A stretch of DNA of 64,000 bases from Membranipora membranacea (lineage: Eukaryota > Bryozoa > Gymnolaemata > Cheilostomatida > Membraniporidae): the NCBI GenBank assembly GCA_914767715.1, contig OU612075.1, forward strand, positions 19,408,001 to 19,472,000, written 5' to 3'. Under the pieces are notes generated by a model that saw only the letters and a list, made by a program, of their open reading frames with translations, was not told the origin of the DNA and made no database searches. Positions 47,866-59,964 of the stretch are shown here, piece after piece. A program made the translations under genes and the position numbers. How positions within the stretch are numbered: position 1 is the stretch's first letter; every line of letters starts with the position of its first letter.

Positions 47866-50800
47866 CTGACAAAATAGATAAAATGTCATCCCTTTAATTA
47901 AAGATAAAATTATCGCTGGATTTGGTTATAGCTTCATATGAGTCTGGGTTTATCAATTTACATTGAACTTGAATGGTGATCCTGAAGAAGAAAAACAAGG
48001 ACAAATTGATCTCAGGCTATTGTTTGAAGTTGTGCACCCTTTACTAAAGAACTCAGAGAGAGCGAGGACAACTTGTAATATATGATATGATATTGATGTG
48101 ATTTTTACGATTTACGAGGACATCTCAGTAATGATAACTTGTAATTTTTATTGTTGATGAATGTTTGATGTCATCATTTTCCGACTACAAAATCATGAAC
48201 CTCAGTCATACAATTTCATGAACAATAAATATCCAAGACATGAGTCAGCATAAAACTGGAACGGCCTTAACGCATCATCAATGTGTTCTCCTTTGTACGT
48301 GACAGTTAGAGCGTGGTCTCCACCTTCCTGAGGTCTTACATTGAGGGCATACAGACCGCCCTCCTTCTGAACAAGCTGACACGTAGCATTAGAAGTTGGC
48401 CCAGTACAACGAGCTACTAGTTCACCTTAGAGAAATAAGAAAAGCTAGAATTACTCATCATCACATAAGCAAAATATAGGCATTATTATGGTATGATAAT
48501 TCTATCCTAGTTTTCTTTGACCTTAGCGATTTTCTGAGCAAAAATGCATAAGTAACCCCATGATCTTACCCTGACTAACATGAATCAAATTAAAAACAAA
48601 TTTCAGCCAAAATGTCTTACTCGTAAATTTTTTTGTCAGCTCGTCATGTTCTTAGTTCTCTAAAAGGCCTTATTTTACCCAAACTACAAATTTGTTATCC
48701 TGACTTATGTATCCCAGCTAGTCACAATATTGGTAGAATCCGGACAGACCACAATAATCCTCACCTCCTGACATAGCCTGGGCGTCAATCATAGGCTGGA
48801 AGTTCTCTCCAATGTTCTGAGACTGAGACTGATTGCTGCTAGTTGTCATTTTTACTTTCCTCACAAAGTGTTTCCTTATCCAGTCTGTGAATGTTGCTGC
48901 TGATTGGATGATTGCTGTTGACCTTGACCAACATCTAGATGCTGTATGGGTACCACATTACCACCAGAAAATTACAACCGGAAATAGAATGCTTACCTTA
49001 CCAGCGACCAATTGACATTACAGAATGTAATGCATAACTGTTTTGTAATGTAGAATTCATACTAAACGCACCAAGATGACAAGCTAAGTAAGGATAATAA
49101 GCCTAGTGCAGACTAATAATAAGCTAACCTACAGTGTAATTATGTATAATTTTAATAGTGAAAAAAAGTTCATTTAACTATGCCATGACAAAAGCTACAG
49201 CAAAACAGCACAATCCACCTAGTTGGATCAAGTTTCCCTGCATAAGCATTGCAGCCTTGCCACCCTCCCTATTTAGTTGCTCACTTATAGGAATCTAGCA
49301 ACACTGTTTCCAACACACAACTATTGAGGCCCTCACTATCACATGATAATATTACCTTTTTGTTGCTGCTGTGCACCACTGGCGCTGTGCTGTTCTCTGT
49401 AGCTGGAAACGTTATAGTTCTGATGGGAGTTCATCCCTCCTACTGCTGTGTCTACAACCTATAATTTGGAAATATTTGGGCCTCAATGGGACACTTGTTT
49501 TGCTTTTGATGTTGTGTGTTGTTTTATGCCTCCTACATTGCCACTGGAAGAACTTTCTTTAACGCAAAAAAACCAAAAAGGTTCTATCATTAGCTTTGAC
49601 CTCATAAGTGATGTGAACCAGAGACATAACGTTGCACTTACCTGGTTCTCGTATCATGTAAGTACACTTGTAAGATTTATCGTCAACTTGTACCAGCTCA
49701 ATAGGTATGTGCTGCAATCGGGAAGTCTTCAGTATGACGTTGGGCTCACCTAAAAAAGAAATCAAAAGTATTAATGTTGATACAAGGGGGTCTTTCAATT
49801 AGAATGAGCGATGTTTTAAAGCAGATTATCACTTTCCCATTGCTCCAAATTGTCGCTCACTTGGTCTTTCAATTAGACAAACTCGTGAGCGATTTGGGAA
49901 CACGACCCATATAAGGGAGGGATAAGATAGACAGTCTAGATCTTTCATTTGAAAGACTCTCCTGGATAGCCTGTGCCATCATCTACTCAATCTTTAGAAT
50001 CATTAACTTTCTTTCATACTATTACTAGGGCAGGGTAAATATACCATCAGCAGCTTTAGTACCATCTATATAGAACACGGCCAGTTCACCAGCTACTCCC
50101 TCCTTTAATCCAGTACCTGATAATACCACCTACAAAAATAATAATCATCATAAATGATATGAACAAAGGTGTTACCAATAACTATTATTATTGTTGTATC
50201 ATGAGAGTATTGTTAGTGATTAGCTACCATCAGTCTAGAACCACTTTGATGGACAGTACCTGGACTGTCTATTGTATAACATCGTATATTGCCCTAGCAG
50301 CATCAGCCAGTGTCCCAACATGTACCATTAGTGTCATCATCGTTATTATAATAAGTAATATCATTACCATCATTGAAGGTAGCATTTTTATACTCGGAAC
50401 AAAATGCAAAACCGGTTTCAAACAAGTTCGGTTCATGTATGACTTTTGTGCTGACACATTCCAGCAATTGGATTGGCAGTGTGCCCTTGGTTGTAAGGCT
50501 AGGCTATTTACTTTGAATTTCCGTTAAAGTTAAAGATATCACCAAGCTTGCTAGTGCTTTGTTTTCCCTCATTGTATTCTGACCGCACAGTGACTAATTA
50601 GTTCCAGTGTCATATCAAAACTCCGGACACACCAGTTGATATTTTTTCTGATGTTAATGTTAAACAGTATTATCAAATGTAATATTTCTACGATTGCTGC
50701 TGTCCATACATCTAAGAATGTAGTTTAACCGAAGCAGCTGTACTTACTAGCATCGCCTTGTGCAGGTACGCTATTGATCATTGACATTATATTTACATGT

Positions 50801-53800
50801 TTCTTTTGGTGTTCATTGCATTTATAGTACATATTTGTCTATCTTGTTTGCAGCATGTCAGTGTCATCGCAGTCGAACCTTTACCTATGAACATGTATTT
50901 ATAATGTTGTGCTACTGGTATCTTAGAACAGCTTAATCCTCTCTTATTTCAGAGGTGTCTCTGAACCAGTGTTTTATTCAGCGCACATCAATCTGCGTAT
51001 TGTCGCAGTCAGTAATGAGGTGTGTTAAAATTTATTGCTGTTCAACCGTATCATACTTATCTTGCAATTTTCATATGCGATGTCGATGTCGTATCTTCGT
51101 ATTATTTTCTGAATTACAAAGTATGTAAAGCATTAATACTCTACACGCCATTCAATTATCACCCTTTTCAATTCAGTTTTTAATCCATGGTATTTAGGGG
51201 GTTTCAGAGTACAGAGCCATTTTCTTTGGAATTCATAATATATTGTATTGGTAACCGTGATACAGAGAGCCAGCGAAGTTGGTTTTTCTTTCTCATTTTT
51301 TCAAGTCTTATTATTGTATTTGTTAGAAAATACTAACTTATGCATTTTTATGTACATGGAGTTTTCCCAAATTGACTATGAATCCCATGAAACTCTATGT
51401 TTGTCTCGTATCTAATTTGTTACTCTTTTTTATAGTTATAACAGATAACATAAGGACCGGAACGGTACTTAGTAAAAGAAAACCATTTATCTACGTCATA
51501 ACCGTAACTCTAAAATGCATCATGGCCGCCACAACTTTTGAAGGCATATTTTAAAACTAAACAAAATTTGAAACTTTGTAGATGAATTTAGGATTCGACT
51601 GCAGGAGAAAATTCAATCTGAAATATTTTAATTCTGTTTGAGTGAGTATTAAACAAGGGTCAGTGAATTCAAATTTTATTACAGTGCTATGGGTTATGAT
51701 GAGATGGAAAGTCAATTTATTGCAGGGTTTGGGTTTGTGAGGAAGCTAGAATTCTGAATTAGAAATTCGAAGTGGTCACTGTAGACTTGAGAAAGTAAGT
51801 GTGGTGTTAGCTCGATCAACTTACTTGCTGTGGGATTTCCTTCCATTTAATTATTAACTCGGGTTATGAGTGCATGTAAAGGTTTAAAAATTCATATAAG
51901 TATGATATGTGTCAAGGATATAGCATAGTTTTTCCCCGCACTTTTCGATTTGGTTCAGTTAAAACCTTTATGCGCATCATATGCATATGCCCTATGCACC
52001 TAACCACTGGATGTAACCTATGTTTTATTTGCACTGATTCATCGTATCGATAATGGTTCTCTCAACAAAACACAATCAGCAATACTCATAACCATTTGAT
52101 ACTTATTGCACAAGCACACATAGCTCTCTGAAACATGTAAATCATTTTTGTTTAATTCGTCAGTATTCCCTCCATTTTGTACATATTATACAGGAGTTAT
52201 GCACTCTTTTCTCAGAGGGGACACAACTGCATAATATAAGGATTCTCAACAATCAAAGTCATTAAAACAAGTGAGGGTTGCATAATTTAGATTATATTAA
52301 GGGTGATTAGGAGAGTTGAAAGGTTAAGGGTCACACACACCTTGCTATGATCAGGAGGTACCCCCGCTGCCACTTTTAATGACCTCTTTCGTCGTAGTGA
52401 TGGAGAACTCTTTGCCACTTTTGCCTTCTTTACCTCCCGTAGTCTCAGATTTCAGCTGTACGCTCCTGTCCTCTGTAAATCCTCTGTAATCACATGGTGT
52501 GGTTGTTTAGATGTGAGCATTGATAACGTCCATGTGATGTAAAATGACCACAAAACTTGTGGGTATCCTCCATTCCTAATGGCAGAATGATTTTCATTTG
52601 AAATTGCTGGAGAAATCATATACTAAGAGTTACAAATTTAGCTCTGATAGTGGAAGTCCTCGTGTAACCTTCATATTTTGCCTGAGACCAGCGTACAACA
52701 ACCATCGTTGGCTGTTTTTAAGGCCTTGCAAAATTGAGAGAAAATTTAAAGGCTGCCATCAAAGACTGTTGGGAACTTTGAGACTGAACACACAGCGTTC
52801 ATACACAGCCATATGTAATGAAACCAATAATTCTCAAAGTATACCTGATAGGGGAGTTGGGGATTGGGAGTATCAGTCCAGTACATATTGATGAGATAGT
52901 TACCAGCTTGATCAGGAAAATAATCTATGTAGTAGTGGCTGGAATCTTTTTGTGAAACTGTTACCGGAATGAGTCGACCGGATCAACATGTCTGACTTCG
53001 GCCTTGAGTTCACCTGAAAGTGGAAGACATACAAAAAGTGTTAAATCTGACTCTCGTTGAATAGAGAGAACATCAGATGCCAGAGCTTAATTTTGATGAT
53101 GTGTTCTTCACTTTCTGTTTCGGCAGATAAACTTAATCAGTTGGTACAGGAAGCAATACAATACTGAAAAAAACACACATTGAGAGTGTTCCTATCAAAC
53201 GACTAATTTAAACCACCAACTTCCTCAACTAAAGTCAAAGCTGCAGTGTGCAATTAGACGAGCCAAACGTAAATATGCTGCTAATGTAGAGCAAACACTG
53301 AAATTTACTAACTCAAGACAATCATGGAAGCAGCTTAAGTATCTCCTCAAGATGAATAAGCCCAACTCTCAATGCAATCTACCAGTTGAGGCACTCAACA
53401 TGTTCTACACAAGGTTTGAGAAAGACATACCACCTCCAATACTCCCTGAGATTACTGATGTCACTCCATCAGTCTCACACAAAGAAGTTATGAGAGCACT
53501 TCACTCAGTCAACATCAAGAAAAGTAGCTGACCTGATGCGATTCCGAACAAGCTGTTGAAAATTGCTGCCTAAAGCCTAGGTGACCCTCTACGCAACCTC
53601 TTTAACACTTGTACATCACAGGGTGTCTTTCCAGACATATGGAAAATTTCACACATTACTCAAATCCCTTAGAAAGCAGGTGCTGACGAGGCCAAGGAAT
53701 TCCGACCAATAGCGCTTATTTCCACCATCTCAAAGTTATTTGAGAGACTGCTGCTAAAATTCCTAAAGTCTCACCTGACTGATAGCACTCAGTTTGCATA

Positions 53801-55572
53801 CCAACAGAATCTCTCAACTGAAGACGCTGTAGCTTACCTCCTTGACATTGTCTCTCAACATCTAGATGATAATGCAAAGAATCACTCTAGATGCCTCTTA
53901 ATAGACCACTCCAGTGATTTGAAATTGCTTCAAATATAACTTTATTTGCCTGTTTTTTGAAAACTTTGTTGATTTGGAGAGGCGAGAAGCCATCCCAAGT
54001 TGTCCCTCTCAAACAAAGTACCAATATTCAGTATATTCAAGATTCAAGATTCGAGATATTCAAAAATTTAAGAGAAGACATCTACAGGAGTTAACTTACT
54101 CAAGATACCATAGGAGTATACACTTTATAAAACATGAAGTGGCCAGGAACTTCTTTATCATAACCTTGATTGTCATCAATTACAGCAAAAATTGGTCTGT
54201 GAGAGTAGTCAGACCCCCTGAAGATGAAGAGAAACAAAATCAACGGATATCTGTCTTGCTTGCCACATGCAAACGTAACAACAGTCGTGGGGGAACAGCA
54301 AAGAGTTAATGCTATCGTCTGATCATCAATTGCCAGATGAGCCAATGTGTTGGCTCTGACCTGATTGGCTGTTAGGTACTCCCCCACCCTTTCTTCCACC
54401 AGGCAGTCAGAGCCAATACATTGGCCACTATCATGCAATATTACAAAATTACTTCTTCAAACTTAGTATGTTCATTTAGATAAGTTTCCTCTGCTATGGA
54501 CTCCAACGTTTCCTTCTCAGGATCAAAGACTTCAACAGCATATGCAGTGCCTGCAACTCTCTGCCCCTTACTGTAGAAATCTACTAGATGGTGCCCTACA
54601 AAAAAAATTTAATTCTGATCAAGTGTAAGAACCAAAAACTGTCAAACACAACCCTGGCTATTTTACCCGGATAACCAGTAATCAACATACAGTACACAGT
54701 ACTGACAAAATTTTGTATATTGTGAAAGCGCTTCGACTTTAACAAAGCAAGATCCACCTACACTCAAGAATTCTTTATGATACATTCAAAGACTATGATT
54801 TATCACAAGAATGCTCAATAAGAATTCCATAAACTTACAAACATATGGTGTTTGATATTTGACTCTGATTTCAGTTAGGCTCTCAAGGAATAGCTTACAA
54901 GGTATGGATTGTCCATTTGGAGCTACAACATAACATATATTTTACAGAGTCACTCATTATAAATAGTATGGGCTTGGATTAAACACAATTTTTAGAAGGA
55001 AAGACTGGCCAATAATTACTATGATCACTTGAACAGCCTTTGATTGATTCACATTGGATAGATAGCAGTACAAATTTAATTCTACACCAAGCCCTTAATT
55101 CGAGGTTATGCTATAAATGAATTATTGGGTGCATCGATCCTGTTTCAGTGGTAATTGTGATGGTTGAGGTTTGTTTGAGTTTCTGTGCTGATGGGTTTTA
55201 AGGTCAATGCAATGGTCATAAAGTATCATACTGACAAAATTCATTGACCATTCAGGGCGGTAGTTCTGAAAACATTATAGGTCCATGGCGAGTCTGAAGC
55301 ATCGCCAGGTGGGGTGCTTTAAGCTCCTCTCAAAGCAATTTGAGGCGTATAAATAGCAAAAAGAAATCCCAATGGAGCTGATTCTGCCATTGATAGCGTT
55401 TTTAGGCCACTGTATTTAGCTTTCTAGGGGAAGCCATCCCTAAAACTATGGGCCTGCCATTCGAGTAGAGAAAGACTGTAGCTAGATATAGATACAGATA
55501 CAGACACAGATACAGACCCAGATAAAGATACAGATACAGATACAGATACAGATACAGACGCAGACGCATACA

Positions 55573-55613
<41 letters not shown>

Positions 55614-56453
55614 ACCGAAACTGATGTAGATATAAAACAGACAAAATTTTATATGAAACATCACGCTGTCAGACGAGCCAAATCTCATTGGAAAACACTC
55701 AGAATTTCCTCAAATATCCCTGATTAACAACTAGTGTGAGATCTCCTTCAAGCGATAACATGACAAGGTTAGCTGAAGAACCCTCGCTTAGTTGTTTTAA
55801 TTAGAAGTGAAAGAGGCAAACATATAGTCCCGTAGCTCCCAACCTAGGGCTCATGCGCCCCAATGGCTCACCTTAAAATATTGTGGATCATTTCATTTTA
55901 TCACAATTTCTTAAACTGTGCGAAACTGACACGTGCATGATAATTCATCATCAATAGTACATTGGTTGGATATAGTATCTCTATCCCAAACTCTACATCT
56001 ATTCTATCAGTACAGCATTTGTTAGAAATGTTCTGCGGTGCAAAGCTCTTTATCATTTGATAACTTGAAATTGGCTCTATACAAGGAATAGGTTGGGCAC
56101 CCAGAAAATAGGCAATGGTACTCAAGCTAACCTAAGGTGCATCTACATCATCAGTCTCGCGTACACCAGTATATTTTTTTTTAGGTATGATTTTTATAAC
56201 TAAAGGTAGACTAGGAGCGAGCAGGACTTCTATTATTAAGAGGAACTGTTAGGAGACATCTTACCTTGACTTCCACATCCGAGAGTTTCCAGTTACTGCC
56301 ATGCATCTCTATGAGGAAGTAAGCTTGCTGTGATATGGGTACAGATGAGTTACCATGACCTGATACTCCTTGTACTACATACATAGAGGTGGCCCTCTTC
56401 AGCACCCGATAAAACTGAGTAGCTTGTGTGTGTACCAGACAGTCTATAAACAC
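47720..56453 (-). CDS. filamin-repeat protein, partial multi-exon gene
   Basis: At least nine minus-strand exons encode pieces of filamin-type immunoglobulin repeats. 5' to 3' they are 56453-56265, 54922-54839, 54595-54453, 53013-52845, 50129-50045, 49749-49642, 49451-49356, about 48851-48765, 48425-48240 and 47865-47720. Typical filamin phrases are VVLSGTGLKEGVAGELAVF, GEPNVIL with IPIEL and SYKCTYMIREP, GDHALTVTYKGEH, and NPTEVGLYIIHVKWSG. Phases agree across the run 50129 to 49356, from 48765 to 48425, and from 48240 to 47720. Neither gene end was found, and no actin-binding calponin-homology pair was identified. The likely role is as a cytoskeletal scaffold or a filamin-domain protein, but filamin proper and TRIM-type proteins cannot be told apart here. 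One exon has a frameshift, so the gene may be damaged or misassembled. Confidence 0.72.
47866..48239 (-). other. intron of the filamin-like gene
   Basis: A possible 20-bp microexon reading GSPFKF lies at about 47965-47984. Its phase does not fit its neighbours, so it is not called. Confidence 0.35.
48240..48425 (-). CDS. filamin-like gene, exon: near-complete repeat
   Basis: Sixty-one full codons: GELVARCTGPT, CQLVQKEGGLYALNV, GGDHALTVTYKGEHI, RPFQFYAD. This is the best single filamin repeat match in the window. The donor (T|GTCTTG) is weak, so the 3' border is uncertain. Confidence 0.75.
48765..48851 (-). CDS. filamin-like gene, exon: Ser/Gln linker
   Basis: It encodes TTSSNQSQSQNIGENFQPMID ending GG across a clear donor (GGAG|GTGAGG) in the phase needed by the next exon. 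The 5' border is unclear. The same frame is open upstream for some 20 codons, and an internal ATG could be a start. Confidence 0.5.
49356..49451 (-). CDS. filamin-like gene, exon: Gln/Ser-rich linker
   Basis: Acceptor GTTGTAG, donor AAAG|GTAATA. It encodes GGMNSHQNYNVSSYREQ and GAQQQQK in phase with the exon before it. There is no fold, so it is likely a hinge between repeats. Confidence 0.5.
49642..49749 (-). CDS. filamin-like gene, exon: middle of a repeat
   Basis: Acceptor TTTTTTAG, donor CCAG|GTAAGT. GEPNVIL, IPIELVQVDDKSYKCTYMI and REP are strands C-F of a filamin repeat, continuing the exon at 50045-50129 in phase. Confidence 0.75.
50045..50129 (-). CDS. filamin-like gene, exon: start of a repeat
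   Basis: Acceptor TTTTTGTAG, donor GATG|GTATAT. VVLSGTGLKEGVAGELAVF and IDGTKA are the classic first strands (SGxGLxxGxxGxxxxFxID). Confidence 0.78.
50130..52395 (-). other. large intron of the filamin-like gene
   Basis: No exon seen from 50130 to about 52395. Plus-strand open frames here (50159-50527, 51372-51554) show no domain. Confidence 0.4.
52349..52483 (-). CDS. possible linker exon of the filamin-like gene
   Basis: After an acceptor (GATTACAG) a frame reads TEDRSVQLKSETTGGKEGKS, then KEFSITTTKEVIKSGSGG before a stop. PPDHSKV, a typical filamin inter-repeat phrase, follows in another frame. Borders and membership are uncertain. Confidence 0.3.
52845..53013 (-). pseudogene. filamin-like gene, exon with an apparent 1-bp frameshift
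   Basis: After the acceptor (TTTCAG) the frame reads GELKAEVRHVDPV and then reaches TAA. One base out, it continues IPVTVSQKDSSHYYIDYF, then PDQAGNYLINMYW, up to a GT donor (CAG|GTATAC). Both halves are clear filamin wording, so a single base is missing in between, either as a true mutation or a sequence error. Confidence 0.65.
53227..53938 (+). pseudogene. non-LTR retrotransposon fragment (CR1/L2 type), antisense in an intron
   Basis: One continuous frame with three in-frame stops (after IKKSS, KIAA and TQIP) encodes the region just before and into the RT: SRQSWKQLKYLLKMN, VMRALHSVNIKKSS, PDAIPNKLLKI, FRPIALISTISKLFERLL, STQFAYQQNLSTEDAVAYLL. It ends at the first RT motif (LIDHSSD). The wording matches the LINE at 14.5 kb (TQFAYKPNRSTEDAL). 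The 3' half, including YADD, is absent. Confidence 0.85.
54453..54595 (-). CDS. filamin-like gene, exon: end of a repeat
   Basis: Acceptor TTTTTTTGTAG, donor GAA|GTAATT. HHLVDFYSKGQRVAGTAYAVE is the end of a filamin repeat (G-strand with the xGTAYxV variant of GSPFxV), followed by an acidic linker. Confidence 0.65.
54839..54922 (-). CDS. filamin-like gene, exon: middle of a repeat
   Basis: Acceptor GTTGTAG, donor TTT|GTAAGT. PNGQSIPCKLF, LTEIRVKYQTPY. The phase joins it to the exon at 54453-54595. Acceptor phase 1 does not fit the donor at 56265, so an exon in between is missing. The 56125-55910 stretch (AQPIPC, IEILYPT) is a weak candidate. Confidence 0.6.
55270..55460 (+). repeat. dispersed repeat, copy 2
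   Basis: Second copy of the sequence at 6795-7015, in an intron of the filamin-like gene. It is directly followed by a hexanucleotide repeat. Confidence 0.6.
55479..55619. repeat. (CAGATA)n/(CAGACG)n microsatellite
   Basis: About 23 hexamers, first CAGATA-type and then CAGACG-type. On the minus strand this gives the artefact frames of alternating SV, SA and LR residues. Confidence 0.92.
56265..56453 (-). CDS. filamin-like gene, most upstream exon found
   Basis: Acceptor (ATGTAAG) and strong donor (AAG|GTAAGA) enclose 63 codons: VFIDCLVHTQATQFYRV, MYVVQGVSGHGNSS, AYFLIEMHGSNWKLSDVEVK. The order fits the end of one filamin repeat and the start of the next. The acceptor lacks a strong pyrimidine tract. 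Confidence 0.55.
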
Positions 56454-59400
56454 CTTACATTGTGATCCTCATCATCAGTATTTGCTATTTAGAATGTAGA
56501 GTATTATGGCAGTAATAGTTTGTGTTTCAATGTCCAATGTTCCTATGTTCAATGTTTTGATATGCTCTGTATTATGAAAGCACTCACTAGGCTACCAAAA
56601 ACAGATAGCTGCAACAAGCTGTATCTTAATAAAGCTTTTTATTTGTGCAAATTAAGCACTACTCAACCAATTAATCATTCAAAGTTCTGTGGCATGGCAG
56701 ACGCAGTCATGACAACGAGCAATATTTTTACTTAGCAGGGAATCTTTATAAACTTTCACTGAAGTACCTAAAACTCTGGATTTTAAACCTGATTCATGCC
56801 TAACTAGGTAAATGAGTCATGTAAGGTAATTATTACATTATAATTGTTGTGTTTTGGGTATAGTCAAAGGTATATTTTAGTTGTTGATACGACTATATCG
56901 ATCAATTATTGAAAACCAATCAACTTTGTGCCGTCTGTGCTTGGAAATTAGAGGTTATCTACTCTGATCTGCACATCGAAAAATACATCGCATGTATGTA
57001 GTTTTAAGTTTCATATTTAGGGAGTTTTGCTCACCCACAAGCGAGAATTGTCAGAATTAATCTGAAAAATTAACAGTGGGTAAAACAAAGGTAATTAAAT
57101 ACCCTAAAAGCTTCAATTGAAATTGTCTTCAACAACTCTGTCCCATCAATCAATGTTAGGCTACATCTCACTAGATATTAATCTCAACTATGAAAATCAG
57201 TGTAGAGTGCTATGCGAGTAACATCAGTATCAGAGTTGGTCAGATGGGCTTTTTTTTTACTAGTATTCTATCATTAACTTATTTCCATAAATGCAGTGAA
57301 AATTTCTCTTTATTCCACTGAAATTTTTAGGTTAATCACAAAACAAAAGCAAAATTTGCCCTTGCCAAATATTCAATATAAATAAAGAAGACCAAATAGT
57401 GGAGTTGATATGCCAGGTATCAGAGCTTTATTACTATAATTTAAATTATCCTCTCCCGGAATAGGACAGCTGCCATACATTTGTGAAATATTATATCTGG
57501 TTGGCGGTAAGGACTGCTGGCAATAAATCAAATGAAAAATCCTTCTACAAAGAAGCTATGCATTGTCTGGCAGAATTAGATTTTAACGCCACCTGAAACT
57601 TTCTTTAATGGTCAGCAAATCTCGCCCATGTAATACTTACACATGTTGTCTATGCAATATACGCAAATCAAGGATTTGATAGCCTTTATGATTTCATCCT
57701 CAAGCTTGCTTGCCTGTTAACAGAGGGCTTAGTATTATAAAGGTTTGACAAGTGTGTAGTTGTAGGATTATCACCTCTTCAGCAATCAGTGGAGTTATTT
57801 TCCTTTAAAAATCTGAACATCATGGATGGTTTTTGAATGGATGCTGAAGGTCACCTGCTCCTAACTCCGTAGAGTGGCTGCAGTAAGCTTAAAATCTTGT
57901 ATTGCTGTTTGCTTTCTTATCAGGGACCAGAAATGATCACCATTGACCTGTAACTCATGGACAGGTACCTTAGAAAACTGTGTGTGTAATTGTCAAAACC
58001 ATTCAAGCTAGGTATGCTGAATCATCGTTGGTACAAGAGAAAACAACAAACAATGTCGGACAATTTGTGCAATGCAATACCAACCTAATTCAATATGGAT
58101 TGAGGCTGTTTTCACCTAGATATGGAGTACATTTGTGTACCAATGTTGCTCAGCGAGAAGACGACAATTTATTGTGGAAACATGATGATTAAGAGAAGTA
58201 CCAAATCTGCTTCTGGCATGGCAATATGTAGGTATTATCAAACGTAAAAGCCCTGCTCAAATTGTGTGATGACAAAATTCCTTCCATGAAATACACTAAT
58301 CTCAACATGGTGTATTGACATTCAATTTGCCAAAATTAAATGAGGCTTATTCTCGGGAGAATTCATGAAATTCACAAGGTAAATCTGGTCGCATTGTTTT
58401 TAGCTCAGTCATGTTTATCATTCAGATTTATTTGGATTATCACAAATGAAACAATGAAACCAAATTTTGGCTGTCTGGTGCATCATCGATTCTTGCTGAT
58501 TTTTAACTGTTTGATTCTGTAATTAAGGGATTAATTGTCTACTGTAAATGAACAGGCTTTTGCCATTAAAAATTACTGCATCTAACTTGTAAATAAACAT
58601 GGATTAGGCACCACTGCAAATTAATGGATGTGGATAGGTAAAAGAGATTTTGCAGCTTTTAGGAAAATAAAATAAGTAATGGCATCTTTTTCACGGTGTT
58701 GGCATAGGATTGTTTTTTTTTCAAGCTGCCAAAGGGTAGTCCTTGAACATGTATAAATTTTTATTACTTGTCCTTGGTGTATTGCTTTGAAATGAATACT
58801 TGGACAAATGGAAAGGTGAGGCAAACACCTGTGAGGATTTCGTGTTGGTTAAGCTGGATGTTCCAGCCATGCAGGTCAGTCGCTGGCCAATGTGGGCCGG
58901 CTGAGGTGAAGGGTTAATTGGACATCGGCCGATGTCTACATTTAGCTGGTTTATTGTTTTATTTTGATTTTCGCGAAGATTTTTTCACCAGCAGTCGATT
59001 GTTTTGTAGCGCTTGAATTGGTTGGGCAGCAGGCGCTCTTTTTAGCGTGCTGTTTAAAGCCAGTGATGTGGGTGATGTGATGTGGTGGTGTGTCTTGCCA
59101 ACGCGCTCAACGGTGGCCGAGCTGCCAGCGCAGTTGAGGCACAATTGGCCATCAGTAGTTGTCAGGGTTGTGATATATGCGTGCGTTTTTGTCACCGTTG
59201 TTATGTTGATAGAGCTGGAAGTGCTTGTTGCACTGAAAGCCATCAATATTTAGCGTCCCGTAGTCTGAATGTTATCATTTATATATATTATATTTATAAT
59301 TAATGTAGTCATAGGCTATAGGAATTTTTTGGACCATGATAGTATCTGCGTCTCATCAATCCTTGTACATAGTATATCACACCTGTTCTACGCCATACCA

Positions 59401-59960
59401 CCTCGTTATTTATATTTGTTCATAATTTGCTCACTTTGCTCAATTCTCAGCATTTGTGTGCAGATTTTCAATGATAAGCAGTAGAGTTACGAAAGATGTA
59501 TTGTCAGTAGATTGCAGCGACTGGTTAATATGCAGGCTGAGCACCACAACTCACTAAGGGATTAATAAGAGTAACCGAGGGGACAGTTACACAGGTGGCA
59601 AGGGTGCCGGAACCAGCGGGTAGTTATTTGTTAGTGGTTAGGGGCAGGAGGAATTAATGGTAAATGTGCAGACAGACAAATACAATGCTATCAAAGCAGT
59701 AAGTAACATAGTAATAATGTGGTATAAATTGGTATGTATCAAAATGACTCGGTGTTACAGGGCTTGTGCGATAGGCTAGTGACAAAGAAGTCAAGCACCT
59801 CTAACAACCCTGTTATTACAAAAATACTTGTTCACATCAGTCTTGATGACTTCCATGCCTGGTCTCATGAGAATGGCTGCGGTGAGAAGTGAACTTATCC
59901 TTATCTTATATACCTTGACCTGAAATAATACGAATGTACATGGTAAAGTCATAAGCCACC
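56454..59960. other. non-coding stretch, 5' side of the filamin-like gene
   Basis: No exon recognised, so the start of the filamin-like gene was not found. Bases about 58840-59250 are richer in G+C than the flanks and give overlapping open frames on both strands without a recognisable domain. Confidence 0.4.
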
Positions 59961-59964
59961 TTCC

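Noticed and set aside
47965-47984. 20-bp microexon reading GSPFKF on the minus strand between an AG and a GT
   Set aside because: The wording fits the end of a filamin repeat, but its phase does not join the exons at 48240 or 47865 and its position in the repeat order is wrong.
48840-48960. FTDWIRKHF upstream of the Ser/Gln exon, resembling the start of a calponin-homology domain
   Set aside because: Only nine residues. The same DNA in another frame reads as a Gln-rich linker. No further CH-domain wording follows.
55402-55688. Overlapping minus-strand frames of alternating LR, SA/SV or CV residues
   Set aside because: They are translations of the CAGATA/CAGACG hexanucleotide repeat in all frames.
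55901-56125. Possible extra filamin exon (AQPIPC, IEILYPT, NYHARVSF)
   Set aside because: Some filamin flavour, but the splice borders and phase do not fit and the signature glycines are missing.
58959-59303. Overlapping frames on both strands in GC-richer DNA
   Set aside because: No domain, no conserved motif and no splice evidence on either strand.
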